Below the pieces are notes generated by a model. It made no database searches. It was given only the letters and a program-made list of their open reading frames with translations, and was not told the origin of the DNA. A DNA stretch of 64,000 nt, from positions 310,001 to 374,000 of the forward strand of contig NZ_JAJHPV010000004.1 in the NCBI RefSeq assembly GCF_020831365.1, given 5' to 3'. Below are positions 42,403 to 53,502 of the stretch, one piece after another (position 1 is the stretch's first letter; every line of letters begins with the position of its first letter). Origin of the DNA: Massilia agrisoli. Its GTDB lineage: Bacteria; Pseudomonadota; Gammaproteobacteria; Burkholderiales; Burkholderiaceae_D. The translations under genes were made by a program, and so were the position numbers.

Positions 42403-43924
42403 TTTGGGCCGCAGTTTCCTCGCATCGGTAGAACGCAGTCCCGGCCAGCTGGCGCTGGTGGACGGCGAGCTGCGCCTGACCTACGGCGAGTGGTTCGAGC
42501 GCGTGGCCGCGGTGGCGGGAGGGCTGCAGGAGATGGGCCTGCAGCGCGGCGACCACCTGGTCGCGCTGCTGCAAAACCGCTGGGAGATGGCGACCCTGCA
42601 CTGGGCATGCCAGTTCGCCGGCATCATCGTCACGCCGCTGAACTGGCGCGCCAAGCCGGACGAAATCGATTACTGCGCCGGCGATGCGAATGCGCGCGCC
42701 ATTGTGTTCCAGGATGTGTCGGCCGATGCCGTGAGCTGGTCGGTGGTGGCGCAGCGCCTGCCGCGCATCGCAGTCGGCGCGGCGGAAGGCGCCACGCTGT
42801 CGTTCGAACAGCTGCTGGCCGCCAGGCCGGCGGCGCAATTGCTCAATGCCGCCGCCGACGACTGGTCGCTGATGCTGTACACCTCGGGCACCACCGGCAA
42901 GCCGAAGGGCGTGCCGCGCCGCCACAGCCATGAGCGCGCGGCCGCGCTGGCCCACGTCGCCCAGAACCAGTATGGCCGCCACGAACGCACGCTCGGCGTC
43001 ATGCCGCTGTATCACACCATGGGCGTGCGCTCGCTGCTGGCGATGGCGCTGGTGGATGGCTGCTTCGTGTGCGTGCCGAAGTTCGATCCGGTCGCGGTGC
43101 TTGCGGCGATCGAGGCCGAGCGCATCACCAACCTGTACCTGGTGCCAACCCTGTACCACGACGTCATCGCGCATCCGAACTGCGCCACGACCGACCTGTC
43201 GTCGGTGCGCAAGCTGGGCTTCGCCGGCGCATCGATGAACGAAGCGCTGCTTAAAAAGCTCGACGCGCTGTTCCATCCCGAGCTGTTCGTCAATCACTAC
43301 GGCTCGTCCGAGGTGTACACCTTCAGCATCGACCAGGACGCGGTGAAAAAGCCGGGTAGCGCAGGGCGCGCCGGCATCAACCAGCGCCTGCGCGTGGTGC
43401 GCCTCGACAGCGGCGACCCCGACATGGCCGCCGAGCGCTACGAGGAAGGCGAGATCATCGTCGACCTGGCGGGCGACGAAGCCTTCGAGGGCTACTGGAA
43501 CCGCCCGGACGCCAACGCCAAGGCCTTGCGCGGCGGATGGTACTTCACCGGCGACACCGGCTACCTGGACCGCGACGGCGACCTGTTCGTGTCGGGCCGG
43601 ACCGACGACATGATCATCAGCGGCGGCGAAAACATCTCGCCGGTCGAAATCGAGAGCCTGCTGTCGCTGCACCCGGCAGTCGACGAAGTGGCGGTGGTTG
43701 GCCTGGCCGACGCGCGCTGGGGCCAGTGCGTCACGGCCTTCGTCAAACGCCGCGCGCCGGTCACCGAGGCGGAACTCGATACGCATTGCCGCACGTCGGG
43801 CCTGGCCAACTTCAAGCGGCCGCGCTCCTACATCTTCGTCGTCGAAGTGCCGCGCTCCCCGGTCGGCAAGCTGTTGCGCCGCAAGCTGGTCGCCAATGAA
43901 TACGAAGCAGAAGCACCGCAGTGA
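42395..43924 (+). CDS. hmfD: Acyl-CoA ligase, probable 2-furoyl-CoA synthetase
   Basis: 509 residues from ATG 42395 with GGGGAG upstream. It belongs to the AMP-forming ligases: LYTSGTTGKPKGV (P-loop, about 167-179), YGSSEVYT, WYFTGDTGYLDRDGDLFVSGR, DDMIISGGENISPVEIE and the catalytic Lys in SPVGKLLRRKL. It would activate furoate with ATP and CoA before hydroxylation by HmfABC. Its position right after the dehydrogenase subunits matches hmfABCD of Cupriavidus. A benzoate- or hydroxybenzoate-type specificity is the main alternative. Confidence 0.85.
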   Translation: MLDLGRSFLASVERSPGQLALVDGELRLTYGEWFERVAAVAGGLQEMGLQRGDHLVALLQNRWEMATLHWACQFAGIIVTPLNWRAKPDEIDYCAGDANARAIVFQDVSADAVSWSVVAQRLPRIAVGAAEGATLSFEQLLAARPAAQLLNAAADDWSLMLYTSGTTGKPKGVPRRHSHERAAALAHVAQNQYGRHERTLGVMPLYHTMGVRSLLAMALVDGCFVCVPKFDPVAVLAAIEAERITNLYLVPTLYHDVIAHPNCATTDLSSVRKLGFAGASMNEALLKKLDALFHPELFVNHYGSSEVYTFSIDQDAVKKPGSAGRAGINQRLRVVRLDSGDPDMAAERYEEGEIIVDLAGDEAFEGYWNRPDANAKALRGGWYFTGDTGYLDRDGDLFVSGRTDDMIISGGENISPVEIESLLSLHPAVDEVAVVGLADARWGQCVTAFVKRRAPVTEAELDTHCRTSGLANFKRPRSYIFVVEVPRSPVGKLLRRKLVANEYEAEAPQ

Positions 43925-43955
43925 TTCTTTCCATTCCAAAAACGCAGGAGACAAA

Positions 43956-45134
43956 ATGAAACCAGCATTCGCATACAAAGTAATGGCCGCGGCGATGATC
44001 GCAGGCTTTGCCGCAACCGCGTCGGCCCAGGACGGCCCGATCCGCATCGGCGTCGTCACGCCGCTGTCGGGCACCTATTCCGCGCTCGGCCAGCAGGTCA
44101 AGTGGGGCATCGAGCTCGCCACCAGGGAAATCAACGCCTCCGGCGGCATCATGGGCCGCAAGGTCGAACTGCTGTTCGAGGACGAGGAGGCCAATCCCTC
44201 GGTCGCCACGCCGAAAGCCGAGAAGCTGTTCCAGGTATCGAAGGTCGACTTCCTGACCGGTACCGTCAACTCGGCGTCGACGCTGGCGGTAGGCCAGCTG
44301 GCCGAGCGCAACAACCGCCTGATCGCTACCACCGTCTCGTTCTCCGACACGATCACCGGCGAGAAGTGCTCGCCGAACGTATTCCGCGTGAACGCCAAGG
44401 CCGGCCAGCAGTCCGCCGCGCTGGCCGAGTGGCTGAGCAAGGCCAAGCCGAACGCCAAGGTGTTCTACCTCGGCCCTGACTACGAGATGGGCCGCAGCAC
44501 GGTAGCGGCCTTCAAGAGCGCGGCCGAGAAGAAGGCGTCGAAGACCGTCGGCGAAGTGTTCGCCCCGCTCGACAACAAGGACTACTCGCCGTTCTTCGGC
44601 CAGGTCCGCGCGGCGCGTCCGGACGTGATGTATACCTCGGTGGCCGGCAACGACACGGTGCGCCTGTTTAACCAGATGGCCCAGTACGGCCTGCTGAAGA
44701 ACATGACCGTGGTGGGCGCGTCCGGCACGCTGACCTCGCAGAACCTGAAGGCGGTCGGCAAGGCAGGTGAAGGCTTCGTTACCGGTGTCGGCTACTCGGT
44801 TGAAATCGACCTCCCTGAAAACAAGAAGTTCGTGCAGGCCTTCACCGAGTACGCGAAGGCGCCGCCTGACCTGTACGGCGCCGACTCTTACGGCGTCATG
44901 TACTTCTACAAGGCCGCGGTCGAGAAGGCGAAGAGCACCGACACCGACAAGGTGCGCGCCGCGATGCGTGGCCTGGAGTGGATGACCCCGCAGGGCAAGA
45001 AGACCATGCGCGCGGGCGACCACCAGGCGATCCAGGACATGTACGCAACCCAGATGTCCAACGGGAAGTTCAAGGTCATGAGCAAGGTGCCTGGCGCCGC
45101 CGCGATCGGCCCGGACACCTGCACCAGGTTCTGA
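43956..45134 (+). CDS. Branched-chain amino acid type ABC substrate-binding protein
   Basis: 392 residues; ATG 43956 with GCAGGAG 8 bases upstream. A signal peptide (MKPAFAYKVMAAAMIAGFAA, cleavage after ASAQ) leads to a periplasmic LivK-type (Peripla_BP_6) domain: IRIGVVTPLSGTYSALGQQ, INASGGIMGRKVELLFEDEEANP, TGTVNSASTLAV. Homologues in aromatic catabolic clusters bind benzoate-like acids rather than amino acids. Being the first of five livKHMGF-type genes inserted between hmfD and hmfE, it probably binds furoate or furandicarboxylate. Confidence 0.9.
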   Translation: MKPAFAYKVMAAAMIAGFAATASAQDGPIRIGVVTPLSGTYSALGQQVKWGIELATREINASGGIMGRKVELLFEDEEANPSVATPKAEKLFQVSKVDFLTGTVNSASTLAVGQLAERNNRLIATTVSFSDTITGEKCSPNVFRVNAKAGQQSAALAEWLSKAKPNAKVFYLGPDYEMGRSTVAAFKSAAEKKASKTVGEVFAPLDNKDYSPFFGQVRAARPDVMYTSVAGNDTVRLFNQMAQYGLLKNMTVVGASGTLTSQNLKAVGKAGEGFVTGVGYSVEIDLPENKKFVQAFTEYAKAPPDLYGADSYGVMYFYKAAVEKAKSTDTDKVRAAMRGLEWMTPQGKKTMRAGDHQAIQDMYATQMSNGKFKVMSKVPGAAAIGPDTCTRF

Positions 45135-45139
45135 CGATT

Positions 45140-46033
45140 ATGGATGGATTCATCGACACACTGCAGTTCGTGCTGGCTCCACAGGTCGTCAACGGCCTGT
45201 CGATCGGCGTGGCTGTGATCCTGATGGCGCTCGGGCTGACGATCATTTTCGGACTGCTCGACGTGATCAACATGGCGCACGGCGAGTTCTACGCGCTCGG
45301 CGCCTACCTGGGCGTGAGCCTGGCCGCCGCCGGCGTCAACTTCTGGCTGATGCTGCTGCTGGTGCCGCTGATCATGGCGCCGGTCGGCTATGCCTTCGAG
45401 CGTATGCTGATCCAGCGCGTGTTCCACCACAAGGACCGGCATATCCTGACGCTGCTGCTCACCTTCGGCCTGGCGATCATCATGGAAGACCTGTTCAAGG
45501 TGTTCTATGGTCCGCAGGCGCTGACCGCCGAAACGCCGATTGAAGGCGCCAGCGAGATCGCCGGCATGTTCTTCCCGAACTACCGGCTGTTCCTGATGGC
45601 GATCGGCGCCGCGATCATCGTGGTGGTGTGGCTGGTGGTCTACCGCACCAGCCTTGGCGCGATGGTGCGCGCCGCGGCGTTCGACAAGAACATGGCGTCG
45701 TCGCTGGGCGTGCCGGTATCGCACGTCTATGCCGGCACCTTCGCGTTCGGCGTGGCGCTGGCGGCCTTGTCCGGCGTGCTGCTCGCGCCCGTGTACTCGG
45801 TGTTCCCGACCATGGGCAAGGACTTTATCCTGATGGCGTTCAGCGTCGTCATCGTCGGCGGCCTTGGCAGCATCAAGGGCGCAGTGATCGCGGGGCTCGT
45901 GCTGACCCAGATCCAGGCTATCGCCAGTTTATACATGTCGCCTTCGTGGACCGACCCGCTGGTATTCGCCATCATGGTGGCGGTGCTGATGGTGCGCCCG
46001 CAAGGACTGTTCGGGAGGCTCGGCCATGCTTGA
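45140..46033 (+). CDS. LivH-type ABC permease
   Basis: 297 residues from ATG 45140, 5 bases after the binding-protein stop. Eight or so membrane helices with the family marks LIVGLNVING-like QVVNGLSIGVAVILMALGL, FGLLDVINMAHGEFYALGAYLG and GGLGSIKGAVIAGLVL. It forms the inner-membrane channel with the next gene product, which its 3-prime end overlaps by 8 bases. Confidence 0.92.
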   Translation: MDGFIDTLQFVLAPQVVNGLSIGVAVILMALGLTIIFGLLDVINMAHGEFYALGAYLGVSLAAAGVNFWLMLLLVPLIMAPVGYAFERMLIQRVFHHKDRHILTLLLTFGLAIIMEDLFKVFYGPQALTAETPIEGASEIAGMFFPNYRLFLMAIGAAIIVVVWLVVYRTSLGAMVRAAAFDKNMASSLGVPVSHVYAGTFAFGVALAALSGVLLAPVYSVFPTMGKDFILMAFSVVIVGGLGSIKGAVIAGLVLTQIQAIASLYMSPSWTDPLVFAIMVAVLMVRPQGLFGRLGHA

Positions 46034-47081
46034 TAACGTCACTCCGATCCGCGCCGCGGCGCCCGCTCCCGCGCCGGTGCTTGGGGCGGTCGCACGCCGC
46101 GAGCTGATCGCCCGCAACGCGGTGCGCTACTTCGCCTTCCTGTTCATCGCGCTGGCGCTGGTGTTCGCCGCCATCGCCACAGTGCTGGACGATGTGTTCT
46201 TCTTCCGCCTGGCCACGGAGGCCCTGATCTTCGGCGGCTTTGCGATGTCCGTCGACCTGCTGCTAGGCTTCGTCGGCCTGCTGTCGCTTGGCCACGCGCT
46301 GTTTTTCGGGCTTGGCGCCTATGTGTCCGGCCTGGTGCTGAAGGAATGGGCTGCGTCGTTCTGGCTGGCGCTGGCCGTGACACTGGTGGCGGCTACCGTT
46401 GCCGGCGCCGTGGCCGGCGTCATCGCCACCCGTGCACGCGGCGTGTACTTTGCGCTGATCACCTTCGGGCTGGCCGAGGTGGTGTCCAAGGTGGTGTTCA
46501 ATACGCGTGAGCTGGGCGGCTCCGATGGCATCATCGGCATCCCTGTGGTGCAGGCCAACTTCCTGTTCTTCACCGTCGACAGCAGCCACCCGGCCAGCTT
46601 CTTCCTGCTGGTACTGGTGCTTGTCATGGCGATGTACTTTGCGCTGGAGGCGCTGCTGCAGACTCCCGCCGGCCGCCTGGTCGTGGCCATCAAGGCCAAC
46701 GAGCACCGCGTGCCTTTCCTTGGCTTCAGCGCGCAGCACTACAAGCTGCTGGCCTTCATCGTGGCCGCCAACGTCGCCGCCCTGGCCGGGTCGCTGTACC
46801 CGATGCTGCGCGGCTTCGTGTCGCCAGAGCTGATGTTCTTCCAGGCGTCCGGCAACGCCGTGATCACCGTGATCCTGGGCGGCGTGGGCACCCTGATTGG
46901 CCCGCTGTACGGCAGCGTGATTTTGAGCGCGCTGAAATCGGTGGTCGGCTCGTACACCGAACATCACCTGATCATCATCGGCGTGCTGTTCATGATTTCG
47001 GTGATCTTCTTCCCCAAAGGCCTGATCGGCTACCTGCGCCCGCGCCTCGAAGCGTGGCTGTCGCGAAAGGAGCAGCCATGA
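46026..47081 (+). CDS. LivM-type ABC permease
   Basis: 351 residues. A Pro/Ala-rich cytoplasmic N-terminus (about 1-30) precedes the membrane domain with GFVGLLSLGHALFFGLGAY, ARGVYFALITFGLAEV and GGVGTLIGPLYGSVIL, typical of LivM. It is the second permease of the five-gene importer; it overlaps its upstream neighbour by 8 bases and its downstream neighbour by four. Confidence 0.92.
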   Translation: MLDNVTPIRAAAPAPAPVLGAVARRELIARNAVRYFAFLFIALALVFAAIATVLDDVFFFRLATEALIFGGFAMSVDLLLGFVGLLSLGHALFFGLGAYVSGLVLKEWAASFWLALAVTLVAATVAGAVAGVIATRARGVYFALITFGLAEVVSKVVFNTRELGGSDGIIGIPVVQANFLFFTVDSSHPASFFLLVLVLVMAMYFALEALLQTPAGRLVVAIKANEHRVPFLGFSAQHYKLLAFIVAANVAALAGSLYPMLRGFVSPELMFFQASGNAVITVILGGVGTLIGPLYGSVILSALKSVVGSYTEHHLIIIGVLFMISVIFFPKGLIGYLRPRLEAWLSRKEQP

Positions 47082-47834
47082 ACCACGCAGACCAGAACGT
47101 GCTGTCGGTACGCGACCTGACGGTGCGCTTCGGCGCGCTGACCGCGGTCAACAACGTCAGCTTCGACGCGAAGCGCGGCCATATCACGTCGGTGATCGGA
47201 CCGAACGGCGCCGGCAAGAGCACCTTGTTCAACCTGATCAGCGGTGCAATCCGCCCGAGCGGCGGCAAGGTCAGTTTCAACGGCCAGGATGTCACCGCGC
47301 GCGGGCCGGACCACCTGATGAAGGCGGGCCTGGCGCGCTCGTTCCAGATCACCAACCTGTTCTTCGAGCTGTCCGTGTTCGAGAACCTGCGCCTCGCAGC
47401 GCAGGCGCTGGAACCGGCAGGGCGGGCGTTTTTGCCGGTCCGCCGCAGCGGCATCGCCCTGGATCGCGCCGAGGAACTGATCGCGCAGTTCGGCCTGTCG
47501 GCCAAAGCGCATGAACTGGCCGGCTACCTGTCGCACGGCGAGCAGCGCCGCCTCGAAATCGCGGTGGCGCTGGCCTGCCGTCCCAGGATGCTGCTGCTGG
47601 ACGAGCCGACCCAGGGCATGTCGCACGCCGACACCGAGGAAACCGGCGAAATGATCAAGTCGCTGGCGGGGGAGCTGTCGATCCTGCTGGTCGAGCACGA
47701 CGTCGGGCTGGTGATGAACCTGTCCGACCATGTGGTCGTCATGACGCAGGGCGCCAAGCTGGCCGAAGGCCTGCCCGCCGCCGTGCGCGCCAACCCTGCG
47801 GTGCAGGCGGCCTATTTTGGACAAGGAAGCCATC

Positions 47835-47842
<8 letters not shown>
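47078..47842 (+). CDS. LivG-type ABC ATPase
   Basis: 254 residues from ATG 47078 with AAAGGAG 6 bases upstream. Walker A GPNGAGKST, Q-loop region, signature YLSHGEQRRLEIAVAL (SHGEQ in place of the usual SGGQ, as is common in LivG) and Walker B MLLLDEPTQGM are all present. It energises the LivHM-type channel together with the next gene product. Confidence 0.93.
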
Positions 47843-48542
<700 letters not shown>

Positions 48543-48570
48543 CTTTTTTAACCCATTCAAAGGAATTTAC

Positions 48571-49377
48571 ATGTCCCACCTTTCCCACCCGGCGCATACC
48601 CTGCTCGAAAAGCTCGACGGTTTTTCGGTGATCATCGATGCCGACCGGCAGCGCGCCGACATCGTGCTCGAGCGCCCGCCGTTCAACATCATCTCGATGG
48701 CCCAGCGCGACCAGCTGCGCCTGGTGTTCGAATCGCTCGACGAAAACCCGGCGGTGCGCGTCATCGTGCTGCGCGCCGTGGGCGAACACTTCTCCAGCGG
48801 CGGCGACATTCGCGGTTTCCTCGACGCGACGCCGGAGCATGTATCGAAGCTGGCATGGAACATCGCCGCCCCTGCGCGCTGCAGCAAGCCCGTGATCGCC
48901 GCCAACCGCGGCTTCTGCTTCGGCGTCGGCTTCGAGATCTCGCTGGCCTGCGACTTCCGCATCGTGTCCGAAACCTCGCAGTACGCGCTGCCCGAGCAGA
49001 AGCTGGGCCAGATCCCGGGTTCGGGCGGTTCGGCGCGCCTGCAGAAGATGGTCGGCATCACGCGCACCAAGGACGTCGTGATGCGTTCGCGCCGCGTGCC
49101 CGGCCAGCAGGCATACGAATGGGGCATCGCGACCATGTGCGTGCCCGACGCCGAACTCGAAAAGGCGACCGATGCGCTGGTCGAAGAACTGCTTGCGTTC
49201 TCGCCGATCGCGCAGCGTACCGCGAAGAAGCTGCTGAACGACACCGAGGACTCGACCCTGTCGATCGCCATCGAACTCGAAGGCCACTGCTACAGCCGCC
49301 TGCGCTCGTCGGATGACTTCCGAGAGGGCGTCGAGGCCTTCCACCAGAAACGCAAGGCTGACTTCAAGGGCAGCTAA
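48571..49377 (+). CDS. hmfE: Enoyl-CoA hydratase/isomerase family protein, probable HmfE
   Basis: 268 residues; ATG 48571 with AAAGGAA 7 bases upstream. Crotonase fold: the oxyanion-hole segments LRAVGEHFSSGGDIRGFLD and ANRGFCFGVGFEISLACDFRI are present, followed by ALPEQKLGQIPGSGGSARL, in which the Glu/Gly positions vary from standard hydratases. In the furoate pathway HmfE belongs to this family and acts late, on the ring-opened CoA ester leading to 2-oxoglutarate. Its place in the same gene train supports that, but the exact reaction is an inference. Confidence 0.82.
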   Translation: MSHLSHPAHTLLEKLDGFSVIIDADRQRADIVLERPPFNIISMAQRDQLRLVFESLDENPAVRVIVLRAVGEHFSSGGDIRGFLDATPEHVSKLAWNIAAPARCSKPVIAANRGFCFGVGFEISLACDFRIVSETSQYALPEQKLGQIPGSGGSARLQKMVGITRTKDVVMRSRRVPGQQAYEWGIATMCVPDAELEKATDALVEELLAFSPIAQRTAKKLLNDTEDSTLSIAIELEGHCYSRLRSSDDFREGVEAFHQKRKADFKGS

Positions 49378-49431
49378 GCAAAAGCCGCAAGGCGCTCAGT
49401 ACGATTCTTATAAAAATTTGGAGACATGGAC

Positions 49432-50505
49432 ATGAAGAACGCACAGCACGCACTTTCCGCAAGCCGCCGCAAGCTGGCCATCGGCGCCGCCGCACTGGTT
49501 GTCGCCGGCGCGTGGAGCACACGAGCCGCCGTTGCGGCCGAATTGGCCGAGGTACGCATCGGCGTCAACAACGTGGTCAGCGATGCGCCGTTCTTCATCG
49601 CTAACAAGAAGGGCTATTTCACCGAGCAGGGAATCAAGGTCGTCTTCGTTCCATTCGACGCGGGACCGAAGATGATCGCGCCGCTGGGCACCGGCCAGCT
49701 TGACGTGGCCGCGGGCGCCATGTCGGCCGGCCTGTTCAACGCCGCCGCGCGCGACATCAACATCAAGGTGGTCGCCGACAAGGGCTCGACCCCGCCGCAG
49801 TACGACTACATGCCTATCCTGGTGCGCAAGGCGCTGGTCGACAGCGGCAAGGTCAGGAGCTACAAGGACCTCAAGGGCCTGAAGGTGGCCGAGGCGGCCA
49901 AGGGCGGTTCGCCCGGCTCGAAGCTGAACGAAGCGCTCAAGACCGGCGGCCTGACATACAAGGACACCGAACACGAATACATCGGCTATCCGCAGCACGT
50001 GGCGGCGCTGATGAACGGCGCCATCGACGCGAGCGTCACCACCGAGCCCTCGGCCACGCAGGCCATCGAGCGCGGCGCGGCGGTCCGCCTTGGCAGCGCC
50101 GATCCGTATCCGAACCAGCAGATCGCGGTGCTTCTGTACGGCGGCGACTTCATCAAGAAGCGGCCGCAGCTTGCGCAGAAGTTCATGATCGCTTACCTGA
50201 AGGGCGCGCGCTACTACAACGACGCCCTCAAGGACGGCAGGTTCGCCGGGCCGAATGCGGCCGACGTGATCGCGATCCTGGCGCAGGACAGCAACGTCAA
50301 GGACCCGGCGCTGTACAAGAAGATGACGCCGAACGGCATCCACCCGGACGGCAAGATCAACGAGGCGAGCCTGGCGCGCGACTACCAGTTCTACAAGGAC
50401 CAGAGGTATGTCGACGGCAGCGTGAAGCTCGAACAGGTACTCGACACGTCCTTCTTGAATGCGGCAGTCAAGGCGCTCGGCCCTTACCAGCCGAAGCAGC
50501 AATAA
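49432..50505 (+). CDS. Taurine/nitrate-type ABC substrate-binding protein
   Basis: 357 residues from ATG 49432; GGAG lies 8 bases upstream, while the ATG at 49426 is only 2 bases from it. The signal peptide is long and may be Tat-like (SRRKLAIGAAALVVAGAW, twin Arg but weak), cleaved near AVAAE. The mature part is of the SsuA/NMT1 type: VRIGVNNVVSDAPFFIANKKGYF, GTGQLDVAAGAMSAGLFNA, VTTEPSATQAI. Together with the next two genes it forms a second importer inside the cluster, presumably for another furan or aromatic acid. Confidence 0.88.
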   Translation: MKNAQHALSASRRKLAIGAAALVVAGAWSTRAAVAAELAEVRIGVNNVVSDAPFFIANKKGYFTEQGIKVVFVPFDAGPKMIAPLGTGQLDVAAGAMSAGLFNAAARDINIKVVADKGSTPPQYDYMPILVRKALVDSGKVRSYKDLKGLKVAEAAKGGSPGSKLNEALKTGGLTYKDTEHEYIGYPQHVAALMNGAIDASVTTEPSATQAIERGAAVRLGSADPYPNQQIAVLLYGGDFIKKRPQLAQKFMIAYLKGARYYNDALKDGRFAGPNAADVIAILAQDSNVKDPALYKKMTPNGIHPDGKINEASLARDYQFYKDQRYVDGSVKLEQVLDTSFLNAAVKALGPYQPKQQ

Positions 50506-50518
50506 GATGGGGGTGACC

Positions 50519-51336
<818 letters not shown>

Positions 51337-51340
<4 letters not shown>

Positions 51341-52104
51341 GCATGAACGATAAAACCCGCGACCGCCTGGTCAGTGTCGCTTCGCCGCTGGCCCTGGTGC
51401 TGCTATGGGAGCTGTGCGCCCGCGCCGGGGTGCTCGATACCCGGTTCTTCCCGGCGCCGACCAGCATTGTCGCGCAGGCGGTAGACCTGGCCACCTCCGG
51501 CGAACTGTGGGGCCACCTGTCCGCCAGCCTGCAGCGCCTGCTGTGGGGATCGCTGCTGGGCGGCGTGCCGGCGCTGTTGCTTGGCATCGCGATGGGCCTG
51601 TACCGGCCTGTGCGCGCGGCCATCGACCCGCTGATCTCGGCGACCTATCCGGTGCCGAAAAGCGCGATCCTGCCGCTGATCCTGCTCATCTTCGGCCTCG
51701 GCGAAGCGTCCAAGATCGTCATGGTGGCGCTGGGGGTGTTCTTCCCGGTGGTGATCAACACGATCAGCGGCGTCATGCAGATCGATAAAATCTACCTCGA
51801 CGTCGGCAAGAACTTCCGCGCCAGCCGCTGGCAGACCTTCCGTACCGTGGCCCTGCCGGGCGCGCTCCCATCGATCATGGCGGGCATCAAGCTCGGCATC
51901 GGCATGGGCCTGATCCTGATCGCGATTGCCGAAATGGTGGGCGCCAAGAACGGCATCGGCTTCATGATCTGGGATGCGTGGCAGATCCTGTCGGTCGAGA
52001 CGATGTATGTCGGCCTGATCGTCATTTCCATCCTGGGCTTCCTGCTGACGCTCATCCTGAACGAAATCGAGGGATGGATCCTGCCATGGAAGCACGAGCG
52101 ATAG
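51337..52104 (+). CDS. Taurine/nitrate-type ABC permease
   Basis: 255 residues, about six membrane helices. Family marks are FPAPTSIVAQAVDL, YPVPKSAILPLILLIFGLGEASKI and the EAA loop VGKNFRASRWQTFRTVALPGALPSI. It pairs with the ATPase and binding protein just upstream. Its last 19 bases overlap the aldehyde dehydrogenase homologue, which indicates one transcript. Confidence 0.92.
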
Positions 52105-53489
52105 ATAACGCGGGGCGCCGCCTGCGCGCGCTGAACCTGGTCGGCGGCCAATGGCAGGGCGCCAGCGGCGCGCGCGAGGGCGACAGCATCAACCCGGCCA
52201 ACGGCAGGGAGATCGGCAGCTTCGCCGCAGGCGGCGCCGCCGATGCCCGCCAGGCCATCGATGCGGCGCGGCGCGCCTTCGACGCTGGCGGGCTGTCGCG
52301 TGATCCGGCGCAGCGCGCGGCGCTGCTGCTGCGCTGGGCCGACCGGCTGGAAGGGCGCGCCGACCTCGCCCAGCTGCTGACGCTTGAAAACGGCAAGGTG
52401 CTGGCGCAGTCGCGCCAGGAAATCGCCGCCGCCGTCGCCTGCGTACGCCATTGCGCCGGACAGCTTCAGCACGGTGTGCCGCCAGCGGCGCAGCCGGTGG
52501 GCGTGGTTGCCATCATCGTTCCCTGGCACGCGCCAGTGGCGTCGCTGGCCGCCTGGCTGGCGCCGGCGCTGGCCGCCGGCTGCGCTGCCGTCGTCAAGCC
52601 GGCGCGCCAGGTCGCCCAGGTGTCCGCGGCCGTGATCGCGGAACTCGCGGCGGTCGAAGGCCTGCCCGCCGGCGCCGTCAACCTGGTCTCGGAGACCGGA
52701 CAGGAAGCGGCGCGCGAGCTGGTGGCGTCGCGCCAGGTGGACGTGCTGTGCTTCACGGGCTCGCAGGAAACCGGCCGCAAAATGACGGTGGCCGCGGCGC
52801 CCAGCGCCAAGAAGCTGTTGTTCGACCTCACCCGCAAGTCGTGCAGCCTGGTGTTCGCGGACACCGACGTGCAGGCGGTGGCGGCGCAGCTGGCCGCCGC
52901 GGCTGTCGTCGCTTCGGGACAGCACAGCAGCGCACCGCGCCGCATCCTGGTGCACGCATCATGCTTTGACGAAGCCAAGGCGGCGCTCAGGCGCGCGCTG
53001 GAGCAGGTGGTGGTCGGGGCAGGGGACCGGGCCGGCTGCGGCATGGGTCCCCTGATCGATGCACCGGCGCTGGTTGCCGTGGGCGTGCGCACCGAGCAGG
53101 CGCTGGCGCGCTGCGACGAGGTGGTGCTGCACGGCCGCCGCGCCGGGGGCGAACTGGCCGACGGCTACTTTCTCTCCCCGACGCTGGTGGCCCAGCGCGA
53201 TTGCTCGGACCCTTCCTCGCCGGATGAAATCTATGGCCCGTTCGTCTCGCTCGGCCGCTTCGAGGCCGACGCGGAGGCGCTGGACTGCGCGAATGAGATG
53301 CCGATGGCGCGCTCGGTCAGCGTCTGGACGGGCGACCCGGCGCGGGCGCAGCGGCTGGCGCGCGCATTGCGCAGCGGCGGCGTCCTGATCAACCGGCACG
53401 ACTGGCTGGCGCCAGGTGGTAGCATGGGGCGCCAGGGCCGGCAGCCATTCGGCGGCCTGGCCGATTTTTTCGCCACTCCCGGCCACTAG
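52086..53489 (+). CDS. Aldehyde dehydrogenase homologue lacking catalytic residues
   Basis: 467 residues from ATG 52086. The overall fold is clear: INPANGREIGSF, a cofactor-binding KPAR with Lys171, CFTGSQETGRKM and EIYGPFVSLGRF. The active site is not. The oxyanion Asn of PWN is His148 (IVPWHAPV), the general-base Glu of the ELGGKS motif is Asp247 in FDLTRKS, and the catalytic Cys of GQxC is Ser281 (SGQHSSAPRR). Three substitutions in an otherwise full-length, in-frame gene suggest a pseudoenzyme or a changed activity rather than random decay. In the hmf setting one would expect furfural oxidation here, but this protein should not do it by the standard mechanism. Confidence 0.85.
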   Translation: MEARAIDNAGRRLRALNLVGGQWQGASGAREGDSINPANGREIGSFAAGGAADARQAIDAARRAFDAGGLSRDPAQRAALLLRWADRLEGRADLAQLLTLENGKVLAQSRQEIAAAVACVRHCAGQLQHGVPPAAQPVGVVAIIVPWHAPVASLAAWLAPALAAGCAAVVKPARQVAQVSAAVIAELAAVEGLPAGAVNLVSETGQEAARELVASRQVDVLCFTGSQETGRKMTVAAAPSAKKLLFDLTRKSCSLVFADTDVQAVAAQLAAAAVVASGQHSSAPRRILVHASCFDEAKAALRRALEQVVVGAGDRAGCGMGPLIDAPALVAVGVRTEQALARCDEVVLHGRRAGGELADGYFLSPTLVAQRDCSDPSSPDEIYGPFVSLGRFEADAEALDCANEMPMARSVSVWTGDPARAQRLARALRSGGVLINRHDWLAPGGSMGRQGRQPFGGLADFFATPGH

Positions 53490-53502
53490 GAAAGGAAGCG
53501 CC

